Shown: piece after piece, positions 19,522 to 26,707 of the stretch
Layout of the letters: each line of letters begins with the position of its first letter
Position numbering within the stretch: the first letter of the stretch is position 1
NCBI RefSeq assembly: GCF_007829525.1
Contig: NZ_VLJP01000034.1
Span: 110,920 to 164,820, forward strand
Reading direction: 5' to 3'
DNA: 53,901 nt
Source: Mesorhizobium sp. J18
Lineage (GTDB): Bacteria; Pseudomonadota; Alphaproteobacteria; Rhizobiales; Rhizobiaceae
Program-made: the position numbers and the translations under genes
The notes under the pieces: model-generated
What the model saw: only the letters and a program-made list of their open reading frames with translations
Told to the model about the DNA's origin: nothing
The model's database searches: none

Positions 19522-19635
19522 CGAAGCCTCGTTCCGTTTCCATCGCCGAGCATTGCCGCAAGGCAGAGACCCCTGCTTGTTGCGAGACGACGCGGGTGCT
19601 TTCAAAAACGACGCCTCACACGACGCCAGAGGCCC

Positions 19636-20283
19636 TCAACTGAAAAGGAACCCGGCAACCGCACCGGCTGTTCCGAGCACGATGGCGATTATGATCAGGG
19701 AAATGAGCCCGCAACAGGCCGCCACCGTCAGAAGGAGGCCATCCCGTTCCGAATGGGCGAGCCCGAGAAGGACGCAGGAAAAGGCGGGAAGCCAGTTTCC
19801 GAGAGGTATCGGCAGGGTGACCGCCGTGGCGAGAATGAGCGCAGCCAGTCCTATGAGGCGATCGGCATGGGCCCGCGCGAAGGGCCAATAGCGAGGGCGG
19901 ATCATCTGCTCGATCCATTCAAGGCGCGGCACCAGCCTGTCCGTCAGGAGACGGAACTGTTTTGCGCCGACGGATTTGCGCAGGATGAATCGCGGCAGCC
20001 ATACCGTGCTGTCCCGGCGCACCATTTGCAGCGAGATCAGCATTAGCGGTATGCCGAGCAGCAAGGTGCTGCCGGGCGGAAAAGGCAGCAGGTTCAGACA
20101 GGCAAAGAACACGAGAAGGGTCGCGAAGCTGCGATCGCCGAGTGCTTGACGGATCTGTTCCACCGTCACCACGCCCTCGGCCTCACGCGCCAGATCGGCG
20201 AAGATGCGTGAAAGCCTGCGCGGCGGTCCGGAATGCATCACGATGGCAGGCACCGCATCAATCTCGGCTATGTCCGGTCTCAT
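19636..20283 (-). CDS. ExoD-family membrane protein
   Basis: A 215-residue integral membrane protein of the exopolysaccharide synthesis ExoD family. The soluble N-terminal third contains LSRIFADLAREAEGVVTVEQIRQALGDR, and FFACLNLLPFPPGSTLLLGIPLMLISLQMV is the family signature, followed by further hydrophobic helices to the C terminus. ExoD was named from an S. meliloti locus affecting alkaline tolerance and exopolysaccharide; its mechanism is unknown. It is 114 bases upstream of the small protein gene on the same strand and may not belong to the methyl pathway. Confidence 0.88.
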   Translation of the reverse strand: MRPDIAEIDAVPAIVMHSGPPRRLSRIFADLAREAEGVVTVEQIRQALGDRSFATLLVFFACLNLLPFPPGSTLLLGIPLMLISLQMVRRDSTVWLPRFILRKSVGAKQFRLLTDRLVPRLEWIEQMIRPRYWPFARAHADRLIGLAALILATAVTLPIPLGNWLPAFSCVLLGLAHSERDGLLLTVAACCGLISLIIIAIVLGTAGAVAGFLFS

Positions 20284-20330
20284 CGAGATATGCGGTCTCC
20301 GTTCGCGGCAGTATTGGCGGCGGGGTGGTC

Positions 20331-20912
20331 TCAGCGCCTGAATTCCAGAACGTCCAGCTTCGATTCCCTGGCAGGTGCGGGGAATTCGATCCGCCAGGTG
20401 TCCTCGCCGCTGCGATAGGCATAGCCGACTTGGTCGGTTTCTGGACCGTTGCCGTATTTTTTTGGCGTATCGCCTGCGACGAAATAAGAACCGAGATAGG
20501 TGAGGCGGGTATCGCTCTCGGTAAAGAACCTTCCTTTGGTGCGCTGTGAGCCGGACAGCTTCTCCAGCATCCAGCCGGAACCATCATCGATGACGCGGCA
20601 ATCAAACCAGCCATAGACCACCAATGACGCCAAGCCGCCGACCTTGATCGTCCGGCATTGCCAGTAACCGGTCATATCGAAGCCTTCGAACGGGACCGGC
20701 TCACGCTCCAGGACCTCTTCCATAACGGCTATGTCTGCTTCCGATCCGCCTTCCTTTGCCTCGGCCACGGCTTCATCGCGCGTTGTTTCATAGTCCTCCA
20801 GTCGCTGACGGTCATGATCGGTGATCAAGCCTTCGATCTCGCCCGTGGCCAAGGCGGCGGACGGGGAGAGGATCAGAAGAGAGGCAAGAATGGATCTGGA
20901 ACACATGAGCAT
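20331..20912 (-). CDS. Exported DUF4893-type protein
   Basis: A 193-residue protein with a signal peptide (SILASLLILSPSAALATG). The mature part is acidic and helical at first (ITDHDRQRLEDYETTRDEAVAEA), then beta-rich with GYWQCRTIKVGG, YGWFDCRVIDDG and LTYLGSYFVAGD. I associate this pattern with the DUF4893 family, of unknown function. Two ATGs, 20912 and 20906, are equally plausible starts; an upstream in-frame start lacks a signal-peptide context. Confidence 0.75.
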   Translation of the reverse strand: MLMCSRSILASLLILSPSAALATGEIEGLITDHDRQRLEDYETTRDEAVAEAKEGGSEADIAVMEEVLEREPVPFEGFDMTGYWQCRTIKVGGLASLVVYGWFDCRVIDDGSGWMLEKLSGSQRTKGRFFTESDTRLTYLGSYFVAGDTPKKYGNGPETDQVGYAYRSGEDTWRIEFPAPARESKLDVLEFRR

Positions 20913-21006
20913 CTCTGGCAAAGCATCGGGCGAAAAGTGGAACGGCGCGCTCCGGGAGCGCGACTCATATCCCAGATTCAGGCCATTTCGTGAATTGGGG
21001 AAAGCT

Positions 21007-21576
21007 TCAGCGGCCTTCGGCGCGACCACTCCACAGACTGGGATAGTCCGTTATGAAGCCGGATGGGGAGACGGTCAGCTCGGCTGCGTAGCCGAAGGCT
21101 GGCGAGGCATAGGCAAGCGTCGTCTCGCCAGTCCGCCTGTAAGTCTGTTCGAGAAGGCCAAGCTCCAATGAAAATTCGAGATAGTAGGCGGCCGGGGCGG
21201 GGATTTCGGCGTCATGGTGCGGCTTGAGCCGGCGGATGGCGATGAGGTTCGTCGCCGGCGTGAAGCCGAGGTCGAGATCGACGCACCCCCTGGCTGCCGA
21301 CTGCTCGACGCCGTTGAGAAGCCAATCGCCCATCGTCTTTCGTTCCACATCGAATGCGAGCTCATCAAAGCCGACGGAACCGCGCACATTTGCTGCCAGG
21401 GTCCGCCATTCGGTATCGCAATCGACGCAGTAGGCGAGCCGGCACGGCTTGCCCTGATGGTCGAAGACGGCGCAGCCGGCAAGCCGCCATCCTTCCGCTT
21501 TGCGGATAAGGCTGCATGCGTCATGGCCTTCCGTATCGAGACGATTCCAGAAGGCCGTTGCGACAATCTCGTTCAT
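21007..21576 (-). CDS. Putative glycolipid-binding family protein (PF06475-like)
   Basis: A 189-residue soluble protein. The segments YCVDCDTEWRTLAANVRG, MGDWLLNGVEQSAARGCVDLDLGFTPATNLIAIRRL and YYLEFSLELGLLEQTYRR match the pattern of the family annotated 'putative glycolipid-binding' (PF06475): D..W, a GC.D.DL turn, and TP.TN...IRRL. No enzyme activity is established for the family. It is 24 bases downstream of the DUF1638 gene on the same strand, so it may be co-transcribed. Confidence 0.72.
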   Translation of the reverse strand: MNEIVATAFWNRLDTEGHDACSLIRKAEGWRLAGCAVFDHQGKPCRLAYCVDCDTEWRTLAANVRGSVGFDELAFDVERKTMGDWLLNGVEQSAARGCVDLDLGFTPATNLIAIRRLKPHHDAEIPAPAAYYLEFSLELGLLEQTYRRTGETTLAYASPAFGYAAELTVSPSGFITDYPSLWSGRAEGR

Positions 21577-21600
21577 CGGCTTCCTGAAGGTTGATGGCTG

Positions 21601-22218
21601 TCAGGCGACCGGTTCCGCCGCTTTCTCCAGTCCCTTTGCCAGGTCGCCATAGCCGGTGATGCGGCGTTCATATTTCAGGCCGAGCAGTTTTGCGGCATTT
21701 TTGGCTATCTTCTCCAATTCCGGATCGTCGGTCTGGGCAAGATAGATCACTTTTTCGTAGTTGCCGAAGAAATCTTTGATCAGTTCCGGATGCCGGTCGA
21801 GCCCCAACGGGCGCATGAAGAAGGCGTCGAAATGGCGGCAGAGAAAGTCCGTCATGTAAAACGAGGTCATGTCCTCCTCCTCGACGCGCGAGAAGGCTTC
21901 CAGTCCCTGATAGAAGGCAAAGCAATGCGGCCCCGCTAGGCGCTCGACGCCATGCTTTTCGCATATTCTGTCGAGCTGTCCTCCGGTTCCGCAATCGGCA
22001 TAGCCGACGAAGATATTCCGGTAGCCATCCCCTCTGGCCTTCTCGATAGCCTTGTCGAGGGCAGGGGGGATGCGATCGGGATAGTAGTGGAGCTCCGCAG
22101 GCAGGCAGGTGAGTTCCAGATGGTCGAGGCCGAGTTGGTCGATGACGGCCAGCACCTCGCGTGCGAGCATTCCGCAGCCGATCACGAGAACTTTTTCCGC
22201 GTTCGCGCGTTGCACCAT
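21601..22218 (-). CDS. DUF1638 protein, corrinoid-system accessory
   Basis: A 205-residue cytoplasmic protein of the DUF1638 family. It shows KVLVIGCGMLAREVLAVI, LTCLPAELHYYPDRIPPAL, FVGYADCGTGGQLDRICEKHGVERLAGPHCFAFY and a C-terminal helical part. Repeated cysteines and histidines (GCG, TC, DCGTGG, HCF, CRHF) could form a metal site. As I recall, DUF1638 genes recur beside MttB-family and corrinoid genes in methanogens and bacteria, without known activity. Here it lies between the corrinoid protein gene and the metVF operon. A role in cofactor loading, demethylation or repair is inference. Confidence 0.8.
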   Translation of the reverse strand: MVQRANAEKVLVIGCGMLAREVLAVIDQLGLDHLELTCLPAELHYYPDRIPPALDKAIEKARGDGYRNIFVGYADCGTGGQLDRICEKHGVERLAGPHCFAFYQGLEAFSRVEEEDMTSFYMTDFLCRHFDAFFMRPLGLDRHPELIKDFFGNYEKVIYLAQTDDPELEKIAKNAAKLLGLKYERRITGYGDLAKGLEKAAEPVA

Positions 22219-22268
22219 GGTCTCAACTTTGCCGTGCCGCGAGGCGCGGCGCCATTGCGGAGAACATC

Positions 22269-22427
22269 ATGATAGCTTCGACCTTTTCCCGTATCGCCGT
22301 ACTTCTCCTTGTGGCCGGATTTGCGGCCGGCTGTGCCAACACCATTCGCGGCATGGGACGGGATACCGCAAACGCTGTCAACGCGACACAGGCCGCCGGC
22401 CAGGATATCGAGCAGTCGACCTACTAG
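22269..22427 (+). CDS. Entericidin-like lipoprotein
   Basis: A 52-residue lipoprotein: basic start, hydrophobic run IAVLLLVAGFAAGC with a lipobox ending in Cys20, then NTIRGMGRDTANAVNATQAAGQDIEQSTY. This is the entericidin EcnA/EcnB pattern, small cell-envelope lipoproteins of a proposed antidote/toxin pair in enterobacteria. The start at 22269 has GGAG six bases upstream. It is on the opposite strand, wedged between the DUF1638 and corrinoid protein genes. No partner gene is visible. Confidence 0.82.
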   Translation: MIASTFSRIAVLLLVAGFAAGCANTIRGMGRDTANAVNATQAAGQDIEQSTY

Positions 22428-22452
22428 GCGAAGGACGTTTCGAAGCGAGCTT

Positions 22453-22475
22453 GCGCGCCTCAGGCGGAGGCGCGC
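22453..22475. terminator. Possible bidirectional terminator hairpin
   Basis: A 9-bp inverted repeat (GCGCGCCTC / GAGGCGCGC) with a 5-base loop between the convergent entericidin gene and the corrinoid gene, overlapping the last codons of the latter. There is no clear T-run, so termination is only likely. Confidence 0.4.
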
Positions 22476-23158
22476 ATATTGTGCTTGCGCTTCATGAAGT
22501 CCTTGGCGGTTTCGACGGCGACGGCCGCATCGCGGCAATAGGCATCCGCGCCGACGGCCTTGCCGAATTCCTCATTCAAAGGCGCGCCACCGACCAGGAC
22601 GATATAATCGTCCCTGATGCCCTTTTCCTTCAGCGTGTCGATCACGACCTTCATATAGGGCATGGTCGTGGTCAGAAGCGCCGACATGCCGACGATATCG
22701 GGCTGATGCTCCTCAATGGCCGCCAGATAGTTCTCGACCGGGTTGTTGATGCCGAGATCTATGACGTCGAAGCCGGCGCCCTCCATCATCATGCCGACGA
22801 GATTCTTGCCGATATCGTGAATATCGCCCTTCACGGTGCCGATCACCATCTTGCCCTGCTTCGGTGCCCCGGTTTCCGCCAGCAGCGGGCGCAGTATAAA
22901 CATGCCCGCCTTCATGGCGTTGGCCGACAGCAGCACTTCGGGAACGAAGAGGATGCCGTCACGGAAATCCTCGCCGACGATGCGCATGCCTTCCACCAGG
23001 GCTTCGGTGAGCACCTGATAGGGGGCCCAGCCGCGTTCCAGCAATATGCGGGTGCCTTCCTCGATTTCCTCCTTCAGCCCGTCGTAGAGGTCGTCATGCA
23101 TCTGCTGCACGAGTTCTTCGTCGGAAAGTTCGGAAAGGATGATTTCGTCGTCGGACAT
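22460..23158 (-). CDS. Methyltransferase cognate corrinoid protein (MtbC/MttC family)
   Basis: Methyl carrier of 232 residues. The N-terminal helical cap domain (about 1-95, with LVQQMHDDLYDGLKEEIEEG and AMKAGMFILRPLL) is followed by a B12-binding Rossmann domain with the D-x-H-x-x-G signature as Asp112, His114 and Gly117 (GDIHDIGKN), the SxL region MSALLTTTM, and a C-terminal VGGAPLNEEFGKAVGADAY. His114 would be the lower axial cobalt ligand. It would be methylated by the divergently encoded MttB-family enzyme and demethylated by the folate methyltransferase. Confidence 0.95.
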   Translation of the reverse strand: MSDDEIILSELSDEELVQQMHDDLYDGLKEEIEEGTRILLERGWAPYQVLTEALVEGMRIVGEDFRDGILFVPEVLLSANAMKAGMFILRPLLAETGAPKQGKMVIGTVKGDIHDIGKNLVGMMMEGAGFDVIDLGINNPVENYLAAIEEHQPDIVGMSALLTTTMPYMKVVIDTLKEKGIRDDYIVLVGGAPLNEEFGKAVGADAYCRDAAVAVETAKDFMKRKHNMRASA

Positions 23159-23414
23159 TCCTGGCTCCTGGGCCGTTGCTCCGGCTTTTTATATTGCCGA
23201 AATATATGAGCCTCTAAATATTCCTGATGAGGCGCAATTCCATAGCTGATTTGCGACGTCATGCAAAAGGAAAGCGACTGAAAAAACTAAGTCTTTTCTT
23301 GTCGATTTTGCGACACTGGCTGGCGCTCGCAAACCGTTTCGGCGTACGGGCTAGGCTACAAACTCGCGTCAATGCCGTGTAATGCGGCGGCGTCGTTATT
23401 CAGGGAAGACCGTC
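23159..23414. promoter_or_regulatory. Divergent promoter region between corrinoid and MttB genes
   Basis: These 256 bases must drive both genes. Visible structure: an inverted repeat TATATT/AATATA (23190-23206) close to the corrinoid start, an inverted repeat TTTGC/GCAAA with an 8-base centre (23250-23267), and a second GATTTTGCGAC at 23304-23314 echoing GATTTGCGAC at 23248-23257. The AGGGA before 23415 is the MttB ribosome binding site. No sigma-70 boxes stand out. Confidence 0.5.
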
Positions 23415-24989
23415 ATGGAAGACAATCTGGCTGCCGAAAAGGATGCAGGCACGGCAAGGCGCGGACGAGGCGAGCGCGGCGGCGCCGCCGCCCGCCGGGC
23501 GGCGCGCTCCGGCGGCGGCCCGGGTCAGCAGATGACCTATATCCGGCGCAAGGTGCCGCTCTATGAGGTTCTGAATGAGGAGGGCCTGGCGCTTATCGAG
23601 GCCAATGCCGATACGGTCCTGGAAGAGATCGGAATTGAGTTCCGCGACGATGCCGAGGCGCTGAAGCTGTGGAAGGGAGCCGGCGCGGATGTGCAGGGCG
23701 AGAGGGTGCATTTTCCCAAGGGGCTTTGCCGCGAACTCATCAAGACCGCGCCTTCGGTCTTCACTCAGCATGCGCGCAACCCCGAGCGGTCCGTGCAGAT
23801 CGGTGGAGACGCCACCGTTTTCGCGCCCGTCTACGGTCCGCCCTTCGTGCGCGACCTGGACGGCAACCGCCGCTACGCCACGATCGAGGATTTCCGCAAC
23901 TTCGTGAAGCTGGCCTATATGGCGCCCTCGATCCACCATTCGGGCGGTACGGTGTGTGAACCAGTCGATGTGCCGGTAAACAAGCGCCATCTGGACATGG
24001 TGTTCGCCCATATGCGCTATTCCGACAAGCCGTTCATGGGCTCCGTCACGGCGCCGGAGCGGGCCGAGGACACCGTGGCCATGGCAAAGATCCTCTTCGG
24101 CGACAAGTTCGTCGAGGAGAACACGGTTATCATCAATCTGATCAACGCCAATTCGCCCATGGTTTTCGACGAGACCATGCTTGGTGCGGCCAAGGTCTAT
24201 GCGCGCAACAATCAGGCTACCATCATCACACCATTCATTCTGGCCGGCGCAATGAGTCCGGTGACGGTGGCTGGCACCCTGACGCAGGTGCTGGCGGAAG
24301 TGCTGGCGGGCGCGGCCTTCACGCAGCTCGTGCGGCCCGGCGCGCCAGTGCTCTTCGGCACCTTCGCCTCCTCCATCTCCATGCAGTCGGGAGCACCGAC
24401 CTTCGGGACGCCGGAGCCGACATTGGTCTCCTACGGCGCGGGACAGCTCGCCCGCAGGCTCGGCCTGCCGTTCCGCACCGGTGGTTCGCTCACCGCGGCC
24501 AAGATTTCGGATGCGCAGGCCGCCTATGAAAGCGCTAACACGCTCAACTCAACCATGCTTGCCGGAACGAATTTCGTTCTGCATGCGGCCGGATGGCTCG
24601 AAGGCGGGCTTGTGTCGGGTTATGAGAAGTTCATGATGGATATCGACCAGCTCGGCATGCAGCAGAAATTCGCCGAGGGGGTGGACCTGTCGGAAAACGG
24701 CCAGGCCATGGACGCGATCCGCGAAGTCGGTCCCGGCAGTCACTATCTCGGCTGCACGCATACGCAGGCGAATTTCCAGACTGCTTTCTACCGGTCGTCC
24801 ATCGCCGACAACAATTCCTTCGAGCAGTGGTCGGCCGAAGGCGAGAAAACAACGGAGCAGCGTGCCAACGAACTGGCCCGACGTTGGCTGGAAAGCTACG
24901 AGGCGCCGCCGCTGGATCCCGGCATCGAGGAAGGATTGCGGGATTTCATCGCCAGGCGCAAGGAATCCATGCCCGACGCCTTCACCTGA
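23415..24989 (+). CDS. MttB-family quaternary amine:corrinoid methyltransferase (no pyrrolysine)
   Basis: TIM-barrel methyltransferase of 524 residues that would move a methyl group from a quaternary amine to the Co(I) corrinoid protein. Recognisable segments are YEVLNEEGLALIEANADTVLEEIGIEF, VFAPVYGPPFVRDLDGNRRY, VINLINANSPMVFDETMLGA, PVTVAGTLTQVLAEVLAG, LFGTFASSISMQSGAPTFGTPEP and the C-terminal HTQANFQTAFYRSSIADNNSFEQW. The frame has no internal amber codon, so it is a non-pyrrolysine member like glycine-betaine MtgB, not trimethylamine MttB. Residues about 12-40 are an Arg/Gly/Ala-rich extension. The start at 23415 has AGGGA upstream; an ATG 11 codons earlier is less likely. Confidence 0.92.
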   Translation: MEDNLAAEKDAGTARRGRGERGGAAARRAARSGGGPGQQMTYIRRKVPLYEVLNEEGLALIEANADTVLEEIGIEFRDDAEALKLWKGAGADVQGERVHFPKGLCRELIKTAPSVFTQHARNPERSVQIGGDATVFAPVYGPPFVRDLDGNRRYATIEDFRNFVKLAYMAPSIHHSGGTVCEPVDVPVNKRHLDMVFAHMRYSDKPFMGSVTAPERAEDTVAMAKILFGDKFVEENTVIINLINANSPMVFDETMLGAAKVYARNNQATIITPFILAGAMSPVTVAGTLTQVLAEVLAGAAFTQLVRPGAPVLFGTFASSISMQSGAPTFGTPEPTLVSYGAGQLARRLGLPFRTGGSLTAAKISDAQAAYESANTLNSTMLAGTNFVLHAAGWLEGGLVSGYEKFMMDIDQLGMQQKFAEGVDLSENGQAMDAIREVGPGSHYLGCTHTQANFQTAFYRSSIADNNSFEQWSAEGEKTTEQRANELARRWLESYEAPPLDPGIEEGLRDFIARRKESMPDAFT

Positions 24990-25005
24990 AGGGAGCCCGA
25001 CAACG

Positions 25006-25088
25006 GCCGGGCCAAAGTGGCCAACATCATTCATAAGGAAGTCTGGCGGAGCGCTTTTTCCGACCGGGACGAGAAGGAATGAGTCTCC
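25006..25088. repeat. Intergenic repeat, copy A
   Basis: An 83-base intergenic element that matches copy B at 25908. Shared blocks are GCCGGGCCAAAG, CAACAT/AAACAT, AAGGAAGTC-GGCG, CGGGAC/CGGACA and GAGA....ATG...CTCC. Copy A lies between the MttB-family gene and the dienelactone hydrolase gene. Confidence 0.6.
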
Positions 25089-25159
25089 GCCGCTGACACT
25101 CTCGCTGTGCTGCTATAGTTACGCAAACGCGTGCGAAGCATAGCAGCAAGGAGAAGCCG

Positions 25160-25897
25160 ATGCCGAAACGGGCAATCGAAATCAGAACATCGGATGGGGT
25201 CGCCCATGCGGCTCTTTTCCAGCCCGGGGACAAGGCATCGGCGGCGGGTGTCATCCTCTACATGGATGCTTTCGGCCCTCGGTCGGCGCTGGACCAGATG
25301 GCCGAGCGTCTGAGTGGCTATGGTTATACAGTCCTGGTGCCTGATCTTTTCTACCGCTTCGGCACTTACGGGCCGTTCGACGCCAGGACTGCATTCTCGA
25401 ACGAAAGGACCGCAGGCGCGATCCGCAATATGATCAGGGCCACCACGCAGGCCATGACACAGGCCGATACAGGCGCCTTCATCAACACGCTCGCCAGTCA
25501 CGGTGCCACCGGAAAGATCGGCACGGTCGGCTATTGCATGGGAGGCGCGCGGGCCCTGAATGCAGCCGCTGCCTATCCCGATCGCATCGCCGCGGCTGCA
25601 AGCTTCCACGGCGGCAATCTGGCCAGCGAGGCGCCGGACAGCCCGCATCGTCAGGCTGCAGCCATCAAGGCGCGCGTCTATGTCGGGGCCGCTGGCGTCG
25701 ACCGCAGCTTTCCGCCCGAGCAGTCGGCGCTACTCGTGGAAGCGCTGCGTACCGCCGAGGTCGACCACATCATCGAAAACTATGTCGGGAAGGCGCACGG
25801 ATGGTGCGTGGCGGACCACAGCGTTTATGACGAGGCTGGCGCGGAGCGCCATTGGGCGCGGCTGACGACTTTCTTTGCAGAAACATTGAACGCATGA
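25160..25897 (+). CDS. Dienelactone hydrolase family protein
   Basis: A 245-residue alpha/beta hydrolase with a Cys nucleophile in GYCMGGA (Cys126), the dienelactone hydrolase hallmark; the catalytic His is in GKAHGWCVAD near the C terminus and the acid is probably in GAAGVDRSFP. N-terminal IEIRTSDGVAHAALFQP is typical. It may act on small lactones or other esters; there is no aromatic-degradation cluster around it. The gene is flanked on both sides by copies of the same intergenic repeat. Confidence 0.88.
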   Translation: MPKRAIEIRTSDGVAHAALFQPGDKASAAGVILYMDAFGPRSALDQMAERLSGYGYTVLVPDLFYRFGTYGPFDARTAFSNERTAGAIRNMIRATTQAMTQADTGAFINTLASHGATGKIGTVGYCMGGARALNAAAAYPDRIAAAASFHGGNLASEAPDSPHRQAAAIKARVYVGAAGVDRSFPPEQSALLVEALRTAEVDHIIENYVGKAHGWCVADHSVYDEAGAERHWARLTTFFAETLNA

Positions 25898-25907
25898 GGC
25901 CGGAAAA

Positions 25908-25989
25908 GCCGGGCCAAAGGCAAACATTGTCCACAAGGAAGTCCGGCGCGGCATTCGGACGCCGGACAACGAGAGCCGATGGTGCTCCA
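25908..25989. repeat. Intergenic repeat, copy B
   Basis: Second copy of the element at 25006, between the dienelactone hydrolase and LysE-family genes. It contains a perfect 8-bp hairpin, GTCCGGCG (25941-25948) with CGCCGGAC (25960-25967). In copy A the corresponding arms are degenerate. Confidence 0.6.
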
Positions 25990-26074
25990 TATTTCCGCAA
26001 CCGGGTTGTTCCACTTGCAAGCGGAAGCAGACGGGTGTTTCCTCATCGTGCTCAAGTGAACGCGAGAAAAGCCC

Positions 26075-26707
26075 ATGCAGCCGACGGTCGTCCTCATCAG
26101 CGTCTTTGCGATCTTCATACCGGCGCTCATGTTGCCGGGACCGGATTTTGTCGCCGTGGTGCGTTCCTCCATGATGCGCGGTGCCGTAGCCGGGCTTCTT
26201 ACGACGGTCGGCGTCTCGGTCGGCCTTGGTATTTATGCCACATTGGGCCTGCTCGGCCTGTCCGCAGTGATGATCAAGTTCGAGTGGCTCGCCTGGACAA
26301 TCCGCGTCGCCGGTGGAGCATATCTCGTCTATCTTGGTGTCAGGTTGCTCCTGACAAGGCCGGAAGCGATCGAGATGACGACCGAGGGCAGTGCCAAACG
26401 CGGCAATCCGCTGCTTTTCGGCCTCGGCGTCACGTTAACGAATCCCAAGGCGATCGTGCTCTTCGCCAGCGTCTTCGCCACCTCGGTGACGGCCGAGACC
26501 CCCGACTGGCTGATGGCAACGATGGTGGCCTTGGTGGTGGCCAGCTCCCTCGTCTGGTATTCGATCGTCAGCCTGTTCATGTCCTCGGCGCCGGTCGTGC
26601 GGGCATTCGGAAATGCGCGGCACTGGATCGAGCGCGCCGCCGGTGTCTGTTTCGTGGCGATCGGCGGCCGTATCCTCGTCGATAGCCGCAATCCGCTTAC
26701 TCCGTGA
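26075..26707 (+). CDS. LysE/RhtB-family amino-acid exporter
   Basis: A 210-residue inner-membrane protein with about six hydrophobic helices. FIPALMLPGPDFVAVVRSSM carries the family PGP motif, then AGLLTTVGVSVGLGIY, YLVYLGVRLLL and LGVTLTNPKAIVLFASVF, all standard for LysE/RhtB exporters of amino acids or related metabolites. Substrate cannot be read from sequence. Its TGA overlaps the GTG start of the following Fe-S protein gene, indicating coupling. Confidence 0.92.
   Translation: MQPTVVLISVFAIFIPALMLPGPDFVAVVRSSMMRGAVAGLLTTVGVSVGLGIYATLGLLGLSAVMIKFEWLAWTIRVAGGAYLVYLGVRLLLTRPEAIEMTTEGSAKRGNPLLFGLGVTLTNPKAIVLFASVFATSVTAETPDWLMATMVALVVASSLVWYSIVSLFMSSAPVVRAFGNARHWIERAAGVCFVAIGGRILVDSRNPLTP

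Noticed and set aside
23190-23206. TATATT/AATATA repeat as a second copy of the palindrome at 17417
   Set aside because: The arms do not match ATATAAAG/CTTTATAT; it may simply be part of a promoter.
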